Shown piece after piece: positions 48,340 to 59,350 of a stretch of 64,000 nt of DNA; position 1 is the first letter of the stretch; the number at the start of each line of letters is the position of its first letter. Source of the DNA: Poa pratensis. Its lineage: Eukaryota > Streptophyta > Magnoliopsida > Poales > Poaceae. A program made the position numbers and the translations under genes. The stretch spans positions 18,352,877 to 18,416,876 of the forward strand of contig CAMZMU010000055.1 of NCBI GenBank assembly GCA_947311845.1. The letters run 5' to 3'. Below the pieces are notes generated by a model that worked only from the letters and a program-made list of their open reading frames with translations, was not told the DNA's origin and did no database searches.

Positions 48340-50581
48340 GATACACACCTGTGGCCAGGTGCTAGGCTGTAAAGGTGATCAAGGATCATATGCACGTAAG
48401 CTTTAACCTTCGACGCGATGGTAGTTGGATGAAACATGATCTCTTCTTCACGAGCTTTATTCCTGGCGTCCCATATATGCCACATCGTAACTATGACAGT
48501 TGTGGCTTCAATCTTGGAACTGCGGCCTAGGAAATCCAGAGTCCATGTTCGTGGGGATAGGAAAGAACCACGCCGGAGCAGAACAGGGAATTCAGTTCTC
48601 ACCTCCTTCCATACCTTGTTAGCAAATTGGCAGAAGAGGAGGGCGTGTTCAATCGTCTCATGTTGGTTGCAGAAGATGCAGACATCCCGTGCCGGAATTT
48701 TCCTTTTCTGCAATTGATGGCCACACGGCAGGCAGTCGTGGGCAAAATGCCATAAGATGATATTCATCTTCCCAGGAGCTTTGGTAGACCAGAGCGTCTT
48801 CCATCGTTTTGCATCCTCGTCCATGGTTGAAGAAGAACATTGGCTGCAACGGCTACGCTTGACAGCAAACTTCTCCAAGCGGGCAAGCTTGTATGCTGAC
48901 CTGACCGTGTACGTGCCGAAGCGAGAAAGAGGCCATGACGCGAAGTCATCGCCACCTTGGCGGCTGATCTGAACCTGAAGAATTTTTGTGGCAATGTTCT
49001 CTGGAAACACACGCCTGATCAAGTCCGACTTCCAAGTTCGAGAGTCCTCATTGATCAATGTATCAACTGTTTGATCCGCCTCAATAGACACCAAAGTACG
49101 CACTGTATATGGTGGTATGTCAGGTATCCAGTTGTCAGACAAAATCTTGGTAGATTTGCCATCACCGATGCCCCAGCGAACACCACGTCGAAGCAGCTCC
49201 CTCCCGTGAAGGATGTTGCGCCAAGTATACGAAGAAGATCGTGGACGTGGAGCTTCCCAGAAATCACAATTGGGGAAGTACCTTGCTTTAAGCACCCGTG
49301 CACATAGGGAGGTTTTGTCCGTGAGAAGCCGCCAACACTGACGACCCAACATGGCCTGGTTAAAGATCTCCAAATCCTGGAAACCCATCCCTCCAACATC
49401 TTTGGGCGCAGACAGCCAGTCCCAGGACCGCCAATGGAGCTTCCTCTTGCCGTCCTCCATGTCCCACCAGAAATTGGCAATAGATCTTCTCATAGAAATG
49501 CAGTTGGAGGTCGGCAGCTGAAAACAGCTCATTATGTACGTGGGAATTGCCTGAATAACCGATTTGATGAATGTTTCCTTCCCTTTCCTTGACATAGGGT
49601 GATCAGAAACGCCACTCATGCGCTGCCACATGCGATTATGCAGGAAACCGAAGGTATGGACAGGAGATCGTCCCACCTCGGTGGGCATCCCCAAGTAAGT
49701 ATCATGCAGTGCTTCATCATGTACACCAAGCTTCTGCATAACCTCAGATTTGATTGCATCCGTGCAACGAGAGCCAAAGAAGATAGAGGATTTGTCTAAG
49801 TTAATCTTCTGGCCCGATCCCTCGCAGTAAACATCGAGAGTACGCAGCAGAGCATCTACACTTCCCCCATCGCTACGAGCAAAGAAAATGCTGTCATCTG
49901 CAAACAGTAAATGGGTGATAGGGGGGCCAAGTCGTCTGTTTCGCAATCCTTGTAGCGCACCTTGGACCTCCCTTTGTTGCAAAAGACAAGATAAACCTTC
50001 TGTGCATATGAGAAAGAGATATGGACTAATGGGATCCCCCTGACGAATACCCCGAGATGGGATAACAGGCTCCGTGAGATCACCATTAACACGAACTGCA
50101 TACCATACATTAGTAACACATCTCATAACAGTATCGATCCACACCTGATTAAAGCCGAGTTTCTGAAGGCAGCCTGAGAGGTAGTCCCACTCAACACGAT
50201 CATATGCCTTCATCATATCAACTTTTAACGCGAAGAAAGGCCTCTTTGCATGTTGCTGCCGAATCGTGTGTAAACATTCATACGCAATCAGAGCATTGTC
50301 CGTGATCAACCACCCGGGAACAAATGCACTCTGGCTCTCAGATATAACCATCGGCATCACAAGCTTCAGTCGGTTGGCAAGCACCTTTGAAGCAATTTTA
50401 TAGAGCACATTGCTCAGGCTAATAGGCCGGAAATTCTTCAGATGTTGTGGGTTAGCTATCTTCGGGATCAGAACAATGATGGAATCACAAAAACCCTCAG
50501 GCAGCTGACCCCCATTCAGAAAAGTTCTCACCGCACTACTGATAACCCCCAAGAGCAGGGGATCACTGTAGCACATCTCAA
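48340..50581 (-). pseudogene. LINE ORF2, C-terminal part (RT and zf-RVT)
   Basis: An uninterrupted reading frame carries reverse transcriptase motifs IIVLIPKIANPQHLKNFRPI, KVDMMKAYDRVEWDYL, SRGIRQGDPISPYLF and the FADD catalytic box (plus-strand 49893-49904). The thumb/connection region follows. Then comes the plant LINE zinc-binding domain WKTLWSTKAPGKMNIILWHF with CIFCNQHETIEHALLFC. The frame reads on past 48340 into LTR sequence only by chance; the real LINE product is cut at LYSLAPGHRCV. Lack of stops over about 2.2 kb suggests the LINE was young when it was split. Confidence 0.9.
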
Positions 50582-52053
50582 TGTGGAAGTACGGTATCGA
50601 TCCGCAGGAGCAAGAAGGAAAAGTTATCTATTCCCTACAATTAAAGTGTCACAAGTTTTAGTTGATTATGCACTAAACAAGTTTAAAGAACAAGATGGTT
50701 GATTTAATGGATGGAAGTTTAATGTAACAAAACAAGAATGTAAAGTGTCCCAATCCTCTTCAATGCAAGAGGACAAGACAAAGGTTTTCTCTTATAGGAA
50801 CAATGGACATGGGTTCACTCAATCCTCTCTCCCATCTATGGTGATTATCATGTTATAGATAAAAAATACACACAATTGTCATGCTTTAATGGTAAACTTC
50901 TATGACGGCTACATGTCCTAAAACACATAGTTGAAAGAAAATAATCATTTGTGTTGCTAGGTCACCCTCGTAAGGCTAGCGTGGTTTGTTGTCACTCCCA
51001 CATCATACTTCTTCCTTTTTACCCCCAGATAAAGGATGTTGGGCTGTATTGTGTCACTCAATACATATGCCGTTGTCACATCGGCCATCCCGTACCTACA
51101 TACAGCATACTTCATAATGGACAATATTCTAAACACTAGTGCAATGATTCATATTTCGTGTGCATGACCACATCTCTCTCATCTATCTACACTTGGTGGT
51201 GTCAATCACCTCATGACATGGATAAACAAGGCATTATGCATAAATCGAACCATCACATGCATCATAGAATATCTCCAAAGTATGACAAGTCATAAAAGAT
51301 CCAACACAACGGTAAATGCATAACAAATATCATCTCATACCACAATATCCACCATAGGAATTACATAGATAGATCCATACTTATGCAAGGCACATCATAT
51401 GGACTTCAACAATGATCATACATAGAGAGATTAGATCAAGTTACCACCACAAACCCAAAGTCCAGGGGGTGGACTACTCCCCCTTCATCATGGTGATGAT
51501 GGTGGAGATGTTGGAGAAGATGGAGACCACCCCGGCAGCGCCCCGCCAGAGTTTTCCCCCTCCAATCTGCAGCTCCAGGTCTTCTGTTTCGTGATTTTGT
51601 GTTTCTACGGCGCTCCTTTCCGAAGGGCGTCGGGGACTATTTTTATAGTCATTTTTAGGTCAAGACGGAGGCTCGGGAAAAAATATCGACGGCAACGGAG
51701 CCTCGAGGCCCAGATGGTGGGTCCCACGTGGCCAGGGAATCTGGCCACGTGGGCCACCCTCTTCTGGCCCTCGGGCCTCCGTTTGTTCGCTTCCTTCACT
51801 CCCACACTTTGTTCCTTCCAAAAACTGATGCTCGTAAATTATTAGGTCATTTGGACGTCGTTTGGGTCCCTGAAACATCAAAATATAGAAAATAGGGTTT
51901 TCTGCCTGTGCAGGGTTAATTCCAGAAAAATGGGGAAACAATGAAATATTCCCAAAATCAATATAAAAAATGATATAATCCTTATATGATGCAAATATGA
52001 TTGAAATATAAGTAATATAATGCAAAGTTCATGTATGCATTTTACATGCATCA
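50582..52053 (-). repeat. Solo LTR inside the LINE ORF2
   Basis: A 1,472-base segment starts TGTGGAAGTACGG and ends TTTTACATGCATCA on the plus strand, giving TG...CA termini (TGATGCATG... on the minus strand). It splits the LINE frame between the EN/linker part and the RT core. No internal retrotransposon sequence or second LTR is present. The flanking pentamers (CTCAA and ACTAC) do not match, so a simple insertion followed by LTR recombination is not proved. Confidence 0.65.
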
Positions 52054-53484
52054 ACTACAAATTTCCTCCTTGAAGAATTCCCAATGGGTCTGGTAAAAGA
52101 GAGCCGGGAAACCATCTGGACCCGGAGCCTTTGTTGGACCCATCTGGAAAAGAGCTCTCTTGATTTCCTCATCGGTATATGGCTTAGTTAAGTCTGTGTT
52201 CATATCATCTGTGACTTTTACCGGTATAGCATCAAGAATAGCATCTCTAGAGAAAGCAGCTTCAGAAGAAAAAAGATGTTCGTAGAACTCCTTAACCATA
52301 CCTTTGATCGCAGCCTGATCCTCGCAGCGTGAGCCATTGTCACGTACAAGAAGTTTATCCGATTAGTCTTCTTGCGAGCTGAGGCACGAGCATGAAAGAA
52401 AGCAGTATTACGATCGCCCTCGCGCAGCCACTCCACACGCGATCTCTGACGAGCCATAATCTCCTCCCTCTCGAAAAGTTCACACAAATCCTTCTCCACA
52501 GTCTGAATCTCATCAGCCTCGCCATTTGACATGCGAAGATGCTTCAGTTTTCGTTCAAGCTTTTGGATTTTTTTTGCGAATAGCGCCGAAGGACTCGCGG
52601 CTCCAATCCTGAAGTGAAGCCGCCACCCTCTGCAAGGTTGACCATGTAGCGTGCAGCGAGCGATCGCCGCCGTCACAGGCCTTCCAGGCCGTCTCCATTA
52701 CCTCTCGATAGTCACTTGCACAGAGCCACGCAGCTTCAACCCGAAACCCACGCTGGACCAGCACAGAATGAGTATGATCAATTGATTTTCAGAGGGTTAT
52801 GAAAATGGCTAGGTGATCAGATGCGGTGGTGATGAGATTCTCAACATGGTAATCATCAAAGAGGCTAGTGAAAGCACCATTCGCCACCGCTCGATCAAGA
52901 CGAACCTTGACATTATTTTCTTCTGTTTGTCTGTTATTCCATGTAAATTTGGGCCCAGAAAAACCAAGGTCAAAGAGTTCACAAGTATCCAGACAATCTC
53001 TGAATAAGGTTATCTGTGCTTCGGATCTGACATGAACACCACAGTGTTCATCTTGACTAAGTACTTCGTTAAAGTCTCCACAGCATATCCAAGGACCACT
53101 CCATTCCTACCGGAGACGACACATCAGATTCCAGAATTCATGCCTCTGTTCCCTGCGGGCCTCTCCATACACGAAGGTTGCCCGCCACAGGGAGCTTCCT
53201 GTCGACGAGATCATCACGTCGATGCAGTGTGAGTTGAAGCCCTTAAGCTCCACCGTGTAGTCTGACAACCAAAACAAAGCGAGACCCGCACTAAGGCCCG
53301 CAGAACTGACAACAAAACTGCCGGAGTAGCCCAAAGACCACATGAAATTTTGCGCTCTGATATCCTTCATCTTCATCTCTGACAGAAAGAGGAAGGAGGG
53401 TCGATAAGTCCGCACTAACCAGCGGAGTTCGCCAACTACCGAGTCAGACCCCAATCCTCGGCAGTTCCAGCATAAAAGACTCAT
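52054..53484 (-). pseudogene. LINE ORF2, N-terminal part (endonuclease and linker)
   Basis: Starts ATG at 53484 (SLLCWNCRGLGSDSVVGELR), an apurinic-type endonuclease. Catalytic landmarks are visible: CWNCRG, FLSEMK, CCGDFNEV and TASDHLAIF. An in-frame TAG at 53107-53109 (after FWNLMCRLR) interrupts it, with clear continuation beyond (EWSGPWICCGDFNEV). The linker runs through VEWLREGDRNTAFFHARASA and the RT N-terminus TKAPGPDGFPALFYQTHWEF, with a few more frame changes, up to the solo LTR at 52053. Confidence 0.85.
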
Positions 53485-54914
53485 TGCGTCTGGCGGGACT
53501 GTGCTGCAGTCGCCGCCTGATCCGCCGATCCCGAGGATGCCCCATGTTCATCCGTCTTGTGCTTCTTGTTTGAGTCCATTTCTGAGTCAGCCTCCCCTCC
53601 TGTCAACCGTAGCAAATCAGAGGGGGCAGGTTCCTTATCAGCAACCGGAACCAAAGCAGACGTAGTGGCAGTCGTTGAGGTTTTAACAACATAAACCTTT
53701 CGTTTCTGACCAGTCCTCTTGGTGCCATCACCCTGCATCTTTGCCAACATTTTGCCCGTTGTATCATCTGCATTCACCTTCGGTTTGCGAGCCCTGGGCT
53801 TTTTCGGTTTCACCGGCGAGGTGACCTCGCCATTACCATCCTTGCCATGTGATGGAGCAGACACATTCGTCTGCGGGGAGGGGCCATGACGGCCATTGTC
53901 AGGCCAAGAGCCCTGTCCACTAGAGCTCTGTCCCGAGCTTGTCCCAGCCTTGTACTTGCGTTCATCTGGGACACAAAGGTGCGGACCATGGTATGGAAGA
54001 AAGCCTTCAGCATCTCTCTCTGCCGGTGTCGGGCATACCAGATTGGAGTGCCCAACCAAACCACACGAGAAGCAGAAGATTGGCAAGCGCTCATACTTCA
54101 CCTTGAAGAAATCCGTAACCTGTCTCTTTGGGGAGAAAACTGAAACACAACGCATGAGAGGTTCCGAGATATTGATCGTGACCCGGAAACGCAGGTACTC
54201 CCCCCATGCTCTGCCATTCGCGTCGACATCCATCTTCTTCACTTGACCTACACATCCAGCCAGGTTCTTCCCTCGGGTATCATTCATCAGCGAAAAAGGG
54301 AGGTTCAAGATCCGGGCCCAGAGAGAAAGCTCATCAAAACGGATATCCGCCGGATTCACCATTGGGTCAAACTCATTGAGGATGACAGCGTGCTTGCTAA
54401 CCCACCATGGTGATCCGTCCTGAATGCGTGTCTTGTCTTTATCGCATCCGAATTCTGCCATGAACATGTTAGTTCCCAGCGGGTGGAACTCCAGTCCCTT
54501 GGGATTTCCCCATGCAGGATGTAGCGCAGTTCGGATCGTCGAGATGTGAAGAGTATTGGGGGCAAGAACCTTCCCCACCAGTGCCCACTCGGGGCCTTTG
54601 ATTCCATCAACTTCCTCATCCTCCAGAACGAAGGCTTTGGATTCTTGGGAGGTGAGCTTCAGCCGCTGCAGCACATGCGCCACATCGTCGCCGGCCAACA
54701 TCCCGGCCGCCGAGCTCGAGGGAGTTGAGGAACCCTTGCCAGGCAGATCCCCAGATTGGATCGCCAAGGTCCGGCCAGCCGCTGGCATGCCGGATTTGCC
54801 TCCATCCATCGGTGCTCGCTTGTCCGCCATAGCCCCGAGCCGATCGAGATCCTCACGTGGAGCCGCGAGGCTGATCAGGAGGTGCAAGGGCACGGCAGTC
54901 TCGAGCAGCAACAT
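53481..54914 (-). CDS. LINE ORF1 nucleic-acid-binding protein (DUF4283 type)
   Basis: An intact 477-residue frame. Residues from about 90 to 270 form the DUF4283 RNA-binding domain (WALVGKVLAPNTLHISTIRT; PWWVSKHAVILNEFDP; ELSLWARILNLPFSLM). A CCHC knuckle CFSCGLVGHSNLVC follows. The C-terminal third is basic and low-complexity (VKPKKPRARKPKVN). Its stop overlaps the ORF2 start as ATGA (plus-strand 53481-53484). A shorter start at MADKRAPMDGG, about 28 codons in, is also possible. The protein coats LINE RNA in the ribonucleoprotein used for target-primed reverse transcription. Confidence 0.88.
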   Translation of the reverse strand: MLLLETAVPLHLLISLAAPREDLDRLGAMADKRAPMDGGKSGMPAAGRTLAIQSGDLPGKGSSTPSSSAAGMLAGDDVAHVLQRLKLTSQESKAFVLEDEEVDGIKGPEWALVGKVLAPNTLHISTIRTALHPAWGNPKGLEFHPLGTNMFMAEFGCDKDKTRIQDGSPWWVSKHAVILNEFDPMVNPADIRFDELSLWARILNLPFSLMNDTRGKNLAGCVGQVKKMDVDANGRAWGEYLRFRVTINISEPLMRCVSVFSPKRQVTDFFKVKYERLPIFCFSCGLVGHSNLVCPTPAERDAEGFLPYHGPHLCVPDERKYKAGTSSGQSSSGQGSWPDNGRHGPSPQTNVSAPSHGKDGNGEVTSPVKPKKPRARKPKVNADDTTGKMLAKMQGDGTKRTGQKRKVYVVKTSTTATTSALVPVADKEPAPSDLLRLTGGEADSEMDSNKKHKTDEHGASSGSADQAATAAQSRQTQ

Positions 54915-55027
54915 GGGAGAGGAGAGGACGGGATGATGCGATGGTCGCCGCCGCCAGACGTCGTCGAGAAACCTAAAATCGCCTCAATCGCCAGAGCAAG
55001 AAGAAAACCGTAGGATAACCGACACGA

Positions 55028-55120
55028 GGATTTGGGCGTTTGGGGAAGGCAGATACCATTTGTTAATTAGGGCCATGGGGCCATGGGGATTTGGGCGTTT
55101 GGGGAAGGCAGATACCATTT
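55028..55120. repeat. Two 34-base direct repeats at the LINE 5' boundary
   Basis: GGATTTGGGCGTTTGGGGAA and its following 14 bases occur at 55028-55061 and again at 55087-55120, separated by a short piece that repeats GGCCATGG. The first copy adjoins the LINE 5' end. This is longer than a usual LINE target duplication and both copies are on the same side, so a local slippage duplication is more likely. Confidence 0.7.
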
Positions 55121-55432
55121 TTTAAAAATATATTTCAAAAATCAACAAAATCTGAAATAAAATTGTGTGGATACATTTTCATATTCTATGTGTTCACAAA
55201 GTCATTTTACCAAAAAAACTGATATATTTTGTGCCTTTTGAAAAAAGACAAAAGGAAGTGTCGTGAAACGCCTTATTTTAACACAATTTTTTTCTTTTAT
55301 ATACAAACCACAAAAAGATGTCGGTTTTTCGTGCCGGCTTTGTGAACACATAACATGTTAAGATCTATATGTGAACATTTTTTTAGTTTTTTTGATATTT
55401 CAATGCAAAATGTATTTTAAATAAAGGATGCA
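55115..55432. repeat. Imperfect long inverted repeat (foldback, MITE-like)
   Basis: Two arms pair imperfectly. The left arm contains ATGTGTTCACAAAG near 55188; the right arm contains its complement CTTTGTGAACACAT near 55340. Further paired words include ACCAAAAAAACTGATAT with CGGTTTTTCGTGC, and the outer TTTTTAAAAATATATTT with its counterpart near 55415. The centre lies near 55270 (GTCGTGAAACGCC). No coding sequence is present. The layout suits a small non-autonomous DNA transposon; exact ends and target duplication were not fixed. Confidence 0.55.
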
Positions 55433-55929
55433 TATGCAGAGCCAAAACAACGCACCCGTCATTAGGATACTATTTTACTTGTCTAAGAGGAAGACTTCAC
55501 TGTTCAGTGGACAATTAAATTAAGAACCGTATACCATATTAAGGTAGGATGGAGACCTACGTGATCGGTTTTGTGCAGCATCTTCCACGTTAGATAAGGA
55601 TTCAACGATAGTTTTTTTTAGCGATATATCCCGCGATAGCTAGCGTAGGGCGATATGTTCAGCTTGTGAGTGGGCCTAATCGTTAGACGGCCACAAAAGT
55701 ATACTACTCCGTAGTACGGAGTGCTAGCTAGCTAGCTAGCAACATTTAGTTTTCCTAAAAAAAAAACTAGCTAGCAACATCTCGTGTTGCAAAATACCAG
55801 TGGCCACGCGTACCAGTTGCGTGGAATACAAAAGAAATAAAGTTCTAATTTGTTCCACGAAATTTAGTTGCTAGAATGTATAGCTACCAACATATGCACA
55901 TGTTGAGAACCAATCCGTGGTTGGATAGT
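55433..55929. other. Spacer before the tandem duplication
   Basis: No gene recognised. A short GCTA microsatellite (CTAGCTAGCTAGCTAGC) lies at about 55724-55740 beside ACTCCGTAGTACGGAGT, a small palindrome near 55706. Confidence 0.45.
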
Positions 55930-56237
55930 TAGGAGGGTGGTGGTGCCAAAATTTGTCCATTAATTACCAAGTTCTTATGCATCAAAGGTGTGGCATGAAG
56001 AACATGTTGTAGATGCAGCGACCTCTGGTGTGGATGGAGTGGCAATGGGTACCGTTCAAGGGAAGGGTGTGGTACATAACTTGTCCATATCATGCTAACC
56101 CTAGATACGCTCCTCCCCATATCCGAACCCCATAGAACAGATTGCAGAAATCACGCTAACCCTAGCTTAATTTAAGCTAATCACCTGATTGCTAACTAAT
56201 TTTGCGTCTGTACAAACGTTAAAAAAAAGTGCGTCTG

Positions 56238-56571
56238 TATATATAAGCTATGGACCGGTTAAACCCTTCTCTTCACCCCTGCCGCCGTCATTTTTATCCC
56301 CTGCCTTTTCCCATTCCACCGTCCTTGTTTCTTTGCCATCTCGTGGACACGCCGCAAGATGGAGGCCAGAGCAGAGCCTGCGGAGGGCTCTGTGTTGGGC
56401 GTCCAGCATCCAGGGAGGCTGGCCGGAGCCGAGGCCGTCGACGGATCAGGCTTCCGCCTCCGGCATCCAGGTAGCAGCCAGATCACTACTCCGTGCATCG
56501 ACTAGGTTCGTTGCTGCAGCAGCTCTTGCTTCCGCTGCCGTCCGTGCCAACAGGAAGAAGAGCGCGTGACT
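56238..56571 (+). promoter_or_regulatory. TATA box and leader exon, unit 1
   Basis: TATATATAAG at 56238-56247 is followed about 30 bases later by a pyrimidine-rich GC-rich leader. A strong GTGAGT donor sits after ...GCGTGACTGC, ending the leader exon at about 56575. A 48-codon frame starts within the leader (ATG 56359) and ends before the donor; it could be an upstream ORF. No protein family is recognised for it. Confidence 0.45.
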
Positions 56572-57080
56572 GCGTGAGTATAAAATTTCTTCTTGTGTTC
56601 TTGTTAGATTAATTAGATGCATGCGTGAATATTTATGGAGTGAATCCCTAGTGCAAATGATGCGATTGAATATCTGGTTAGTTGAAGGCATCGTGATTCA
56701 GTTAGCTAATTAGCGCGTGAATATCTGAGATGCATAGATCAGGTTAATTTGCACGATGATTCAGTTATCTATTTTTTGCAATACTGTACGTAATGGCACG
56801 TCTACTCTGGGATGCTCGTTGCTTCTTATTACTGTTTGCTTTCTTGCGCCAGTCAAGTTTTGATTGTTTGCTTATGAAATTCTGCTAGTAATACTACCTT
56901 ATTTTTGCGCTGGAAATAATACTACTAGCTGGTTGCTGCTGCTATAACTGTCCCCTACTGAAATATGTAGTTATATATGTTGTTGTTTGCTACTGAAATT
57001 TGCATGTCTTTTCAACCTGATGCATCTTGGCTCCATGCTTGCATGCTAGATCCCACGGTCCACTGGGAACGACCTTCACG

Positions 57081-57221
57081 ATGGAGGATACGATCAGGGT
57101 TGTAATGAAACGGATGCCGATAGAAGAGACCTCTTGTTACTATGAATCTGCGACCGGAGAACTGGAGGACATCCCGACTGAACGCAAGACCGTTGCTGCA
57201 ACAGTGGCTTTCAGACTATTG
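57081..57221 (+). CDS. 47-codon exon, unit 1 (truncated gene copy)
   Basis: ATG at 57081 opens MEDTIRVVMKRMPIEETSCY, continuing YESATGELEDIPTERKTVAA to a GTAAGA donor at 57222. It looks like the first coding exon of a spliced gene. In unit 1 no downstream exon remains, because the next sequence is the antisense chromomethylase fragment and then unit 2. I do not recognise the segment. It may be the N-terminus of the DUF6598 gene. Confidence 0.45.
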
Positions 57222-57421
57222 GTAAGAACCTATTATGCCATCTAGTAGCTTATTTTTGTGCTTGTTTTCCGTTGTTTCATTCAATTTCAACATCTTCATG
57301 TCGTCTAGTGTGCGGAGTGAGAAAAAGAAAAGAACAATCATCTGCCTAGACAAATGCAGCATATCAATCGTCTCATAAATATGTTTTAACAAAAACAAAT
57401 ATTGACAAGGAATGAAAAACA

Positions 57422-58044
57422 AACCATTTAGGGAGGGCACCCAAATAAAGACGAGGAACCGAGGAAGACCGCCTGCTACCATAATGCCCACTCGAGACCG
57501 GTAGTTTAGAGGCACCAAAAGGCTCAACAAATATCTATCTAGATATTCTTTATCGAATTTAAGTCCACCACATTTCTATCAAAACAAATTTTGGATGCAG
57601 ATAGAACACAATGTCAAGAAGGTCACCATTTGTCTGTTCTTACCATCTTTTAGTGGGTCATCACGATATCTGAAGAGATTAAATCCACTTATTCCCTGGC
57701 AAGGTCGGCCCACACAATAAATCGACACTCTTTAGAATGTAACAGAACAAGAAAGCATTATCGGCCAATCTAATGTCGAGGTACAAAGTTAATTAGATTT
57801 AATAGCGGACACTCACAGATACAAGTAAGATTTTTTCGCATTTGTCATTTTTAACGAACTACTTTATTTTAAAAGGGCTATCACTGAACACAATATAAGA
57901 ATTAGTGCACAATGATTTTTTTGAATTAACTGCAATGGAAATGGACATTGTCACGGAACATGAATATGTCAAAACAGATGCAAATCTAAGTTTTTCAATT
58001 GGCTCCCACGTATCCTCTTCACGGCCAAATCCCTTCCATTGCAC
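57422..58044 (-). pseudogene. Chromomethylase (CMT-type DNA methyltransferase) fragment, unit 1
   Basis: Minus strand. An exon starting at 58044 after an AATAG acceptor reads VQWKGFGREEDTWEPIEKL, the second half of a chromodomain. About 300 bases further the frame [19 protein letters not shown] appears, with PCQ at 57696-57704 (motif IV with the catalytic Cys). [13 protein letters not shown] and, in other frames, [12 protein letters not shown] and LNYRSRVGIMVAGGLP follow. This order (chromodomain inserted just before motif IV) is specific to plant chromomethylases, which methylate CHG cytosines. The N-terminal BAH part, motif I and most of the target-recognition region are absent, and single-base losses break the frame. 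Confidence 0.8.
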
Positions 58045-58366
58045 CTATTCAAAGTACATAGGAGGGTGGTGGTGCCAAAATTTGTCCATTAATTACCAAG
58101 TTCTTATGCATCAAAGGTGTGGCATGAAGAACATGTTGTAGATGCAGCGACCTCTGGTGTGGATGGAGTGGCAATGGGTACCGTTCAAGGGAAGGGTGTG
58201 GTACATAACTTGTCCATATCATGCTAACCCTAGATACGCTCCTCCCCATATCCGAACCCCATAGAACAGATTGCAGAAATCACGCTAACCCTAGCTTAAT
58301 TTAAGCTAATCACCTGATTGCTAACTAATTTTGCGTCTGTATAAACGTTAAAAAAAAGTGCGTCTG

Positions 58367-58704
58367 TATATATAAGCTATGGACCGGTTAAACCCTTCTC
58401 TTCACCCCTGCCGCCGTCATTTTTATCCCCTGCCTTTTCCCATTCCACCGTCCTTGTTTCTTTGCCATCTCGTGGACACGCCGCAAGATGGAGGCCAGAG
58501 CAGAGCCTGCGGAGGGCTCTGTGTTGGGCGTCCAGCATCCAGGGAGGCTGGCCGGAGCCGAGGCCGTCGACGGATCAGGCTTCCGCCTCCGGCATCCAGG
58601 TAGCAGCCAGATCACTACTCCGTGCATCGACTAGGTTCGTTGCTGCAGCAGCTCTTGCTTCCGCTGCCGTCCGTGCCAACAGGAAGAAGAGCGCGTGACT
58701 GCGT
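58367..58704 (+). promoter_or_regulatory. TATA box and leader exon, unit 2
   Basis: Same structure as in unit 1: TATATATAAG at 58367-58376 and a GTGAGT donor near 58705. As the copy closest to the downstream exons, this is the likelier functional promoter of the DUF6598 gene, if that gene is transcribed. Confidence 0.45.
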
Positions 58705-59209
58705 GAGTATAAAATTTCTTCTTGTGTTCTTGTTAGATTAATTAGATGCATGCGTGAATATTTATGGAGTGAATCCCTAGTGCAAATGATGCGATTGAAT
58801 ATCTGGTTAGTTGAAGGCATCGTGATTCAGTTAGCTAATTAGCGCGTGAATATCTGAGATGCATAGATCAGGTTAATTTGCACGATGATTCAGTTATCTA
58901 TTTTTTGCAATACTGTACGTAATGGCACGTCTACTCTGGGATGCTCGTTGCTTCTTATTACTGTTTGCTTTCTTGCGCCAGTCAAGTTTTGATTGTTTGC
59001 TTATGAAATTCTGCTAGTAATACTACCTTATTTTTGCGCTGGAAATAATACTACTAGCTGGTTGCTGCTGCTATAACTGTCCCCTACTGAAATATGTAGT
59101 TATATATGTTGTTGTTTGCTACTGAAATTTGCATGTCTTTTCAACCTGATGCATCTTGGCTCCATGCTTGCATGCTAGATCCCACGGTCCACTGGGAACG
59201 ACCTTCACG

Positions 59210-59350
59210 ATGGAGGATACGATCAGGGTTGTAATGAAACGGATGCCGATAGAAGAGACCTCTTGTTACTATGAATCTGCGACCGGAGAACTGGAGGACA
59301 TCCCGACTGAACGCAAGACCGTTGCTGCAACAGTGGCTTTCAGACTATTG
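59210..59350 (+). CDS. 47-codon exon, unit 2, possible first coding exon of the DUF6598 gene
   Basis: Identical to the exon at 57081-57221: starts MEDTIRVVMKRMPIEE and ends at VAFRLL before a GTAAGAACC donor. The next recognised plus-strand exon is at 62571, implying an intron of about 3.2 kb containing the chromomethylase inverted repeat. Exon phases (0 here, 2 required at 62571) do not match, so either a further exon or a missing base must be assumed. Function is not recognised. Confidence 0.45.

Larger units (their letters stand above)
48340..55020 (-). mobile_element. LINE (L1-like non-LTR retrotransposon), 3' end cut off by the Gypsy insertion
   Basis: Minus-strand element with a short 5' leader (about 55020-54915), intact ORF1, and ORF2 encoding endonuclease, reverse transcriptase and a C-terminal zinc-finger region. 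ORF2 is interrupted by a solo LTR (50582-52053). The 3' UTR and poly(A) tail are missing because the chromovirus-like element entered at 48339/48340, before the ORF2 stop. The displaced 3' end should lie beyond the left end of that element but was not recognised there, consistent with the deletion seen at 19841. Confidence 0.88.
55930..58058. repeat. Tandem duplication, unit 1 (2,129 bp)
   Basis: Starts TAGGAGGGTGGTGG and ends CAAAGTACA. It matches unit 2 in direct orientation over its whole length. The differences I find are C56213 against T58342 and a run of six T at 57831-57836 against five T in unit 2. It contains a TATA box with leader exon, a 47-codon exon on the plus strand, and a minus-strand chromomethylase fragment. 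Confidence 0.93.

Noticed and set aside
57216..57530. 104-residue minus-strand frame as a membrane protein
   Set aside because: Its N-terminal part is the chromomethylase block LNYRSRVGIMVAGGLP; the hydrophobic remainder is probably intron.
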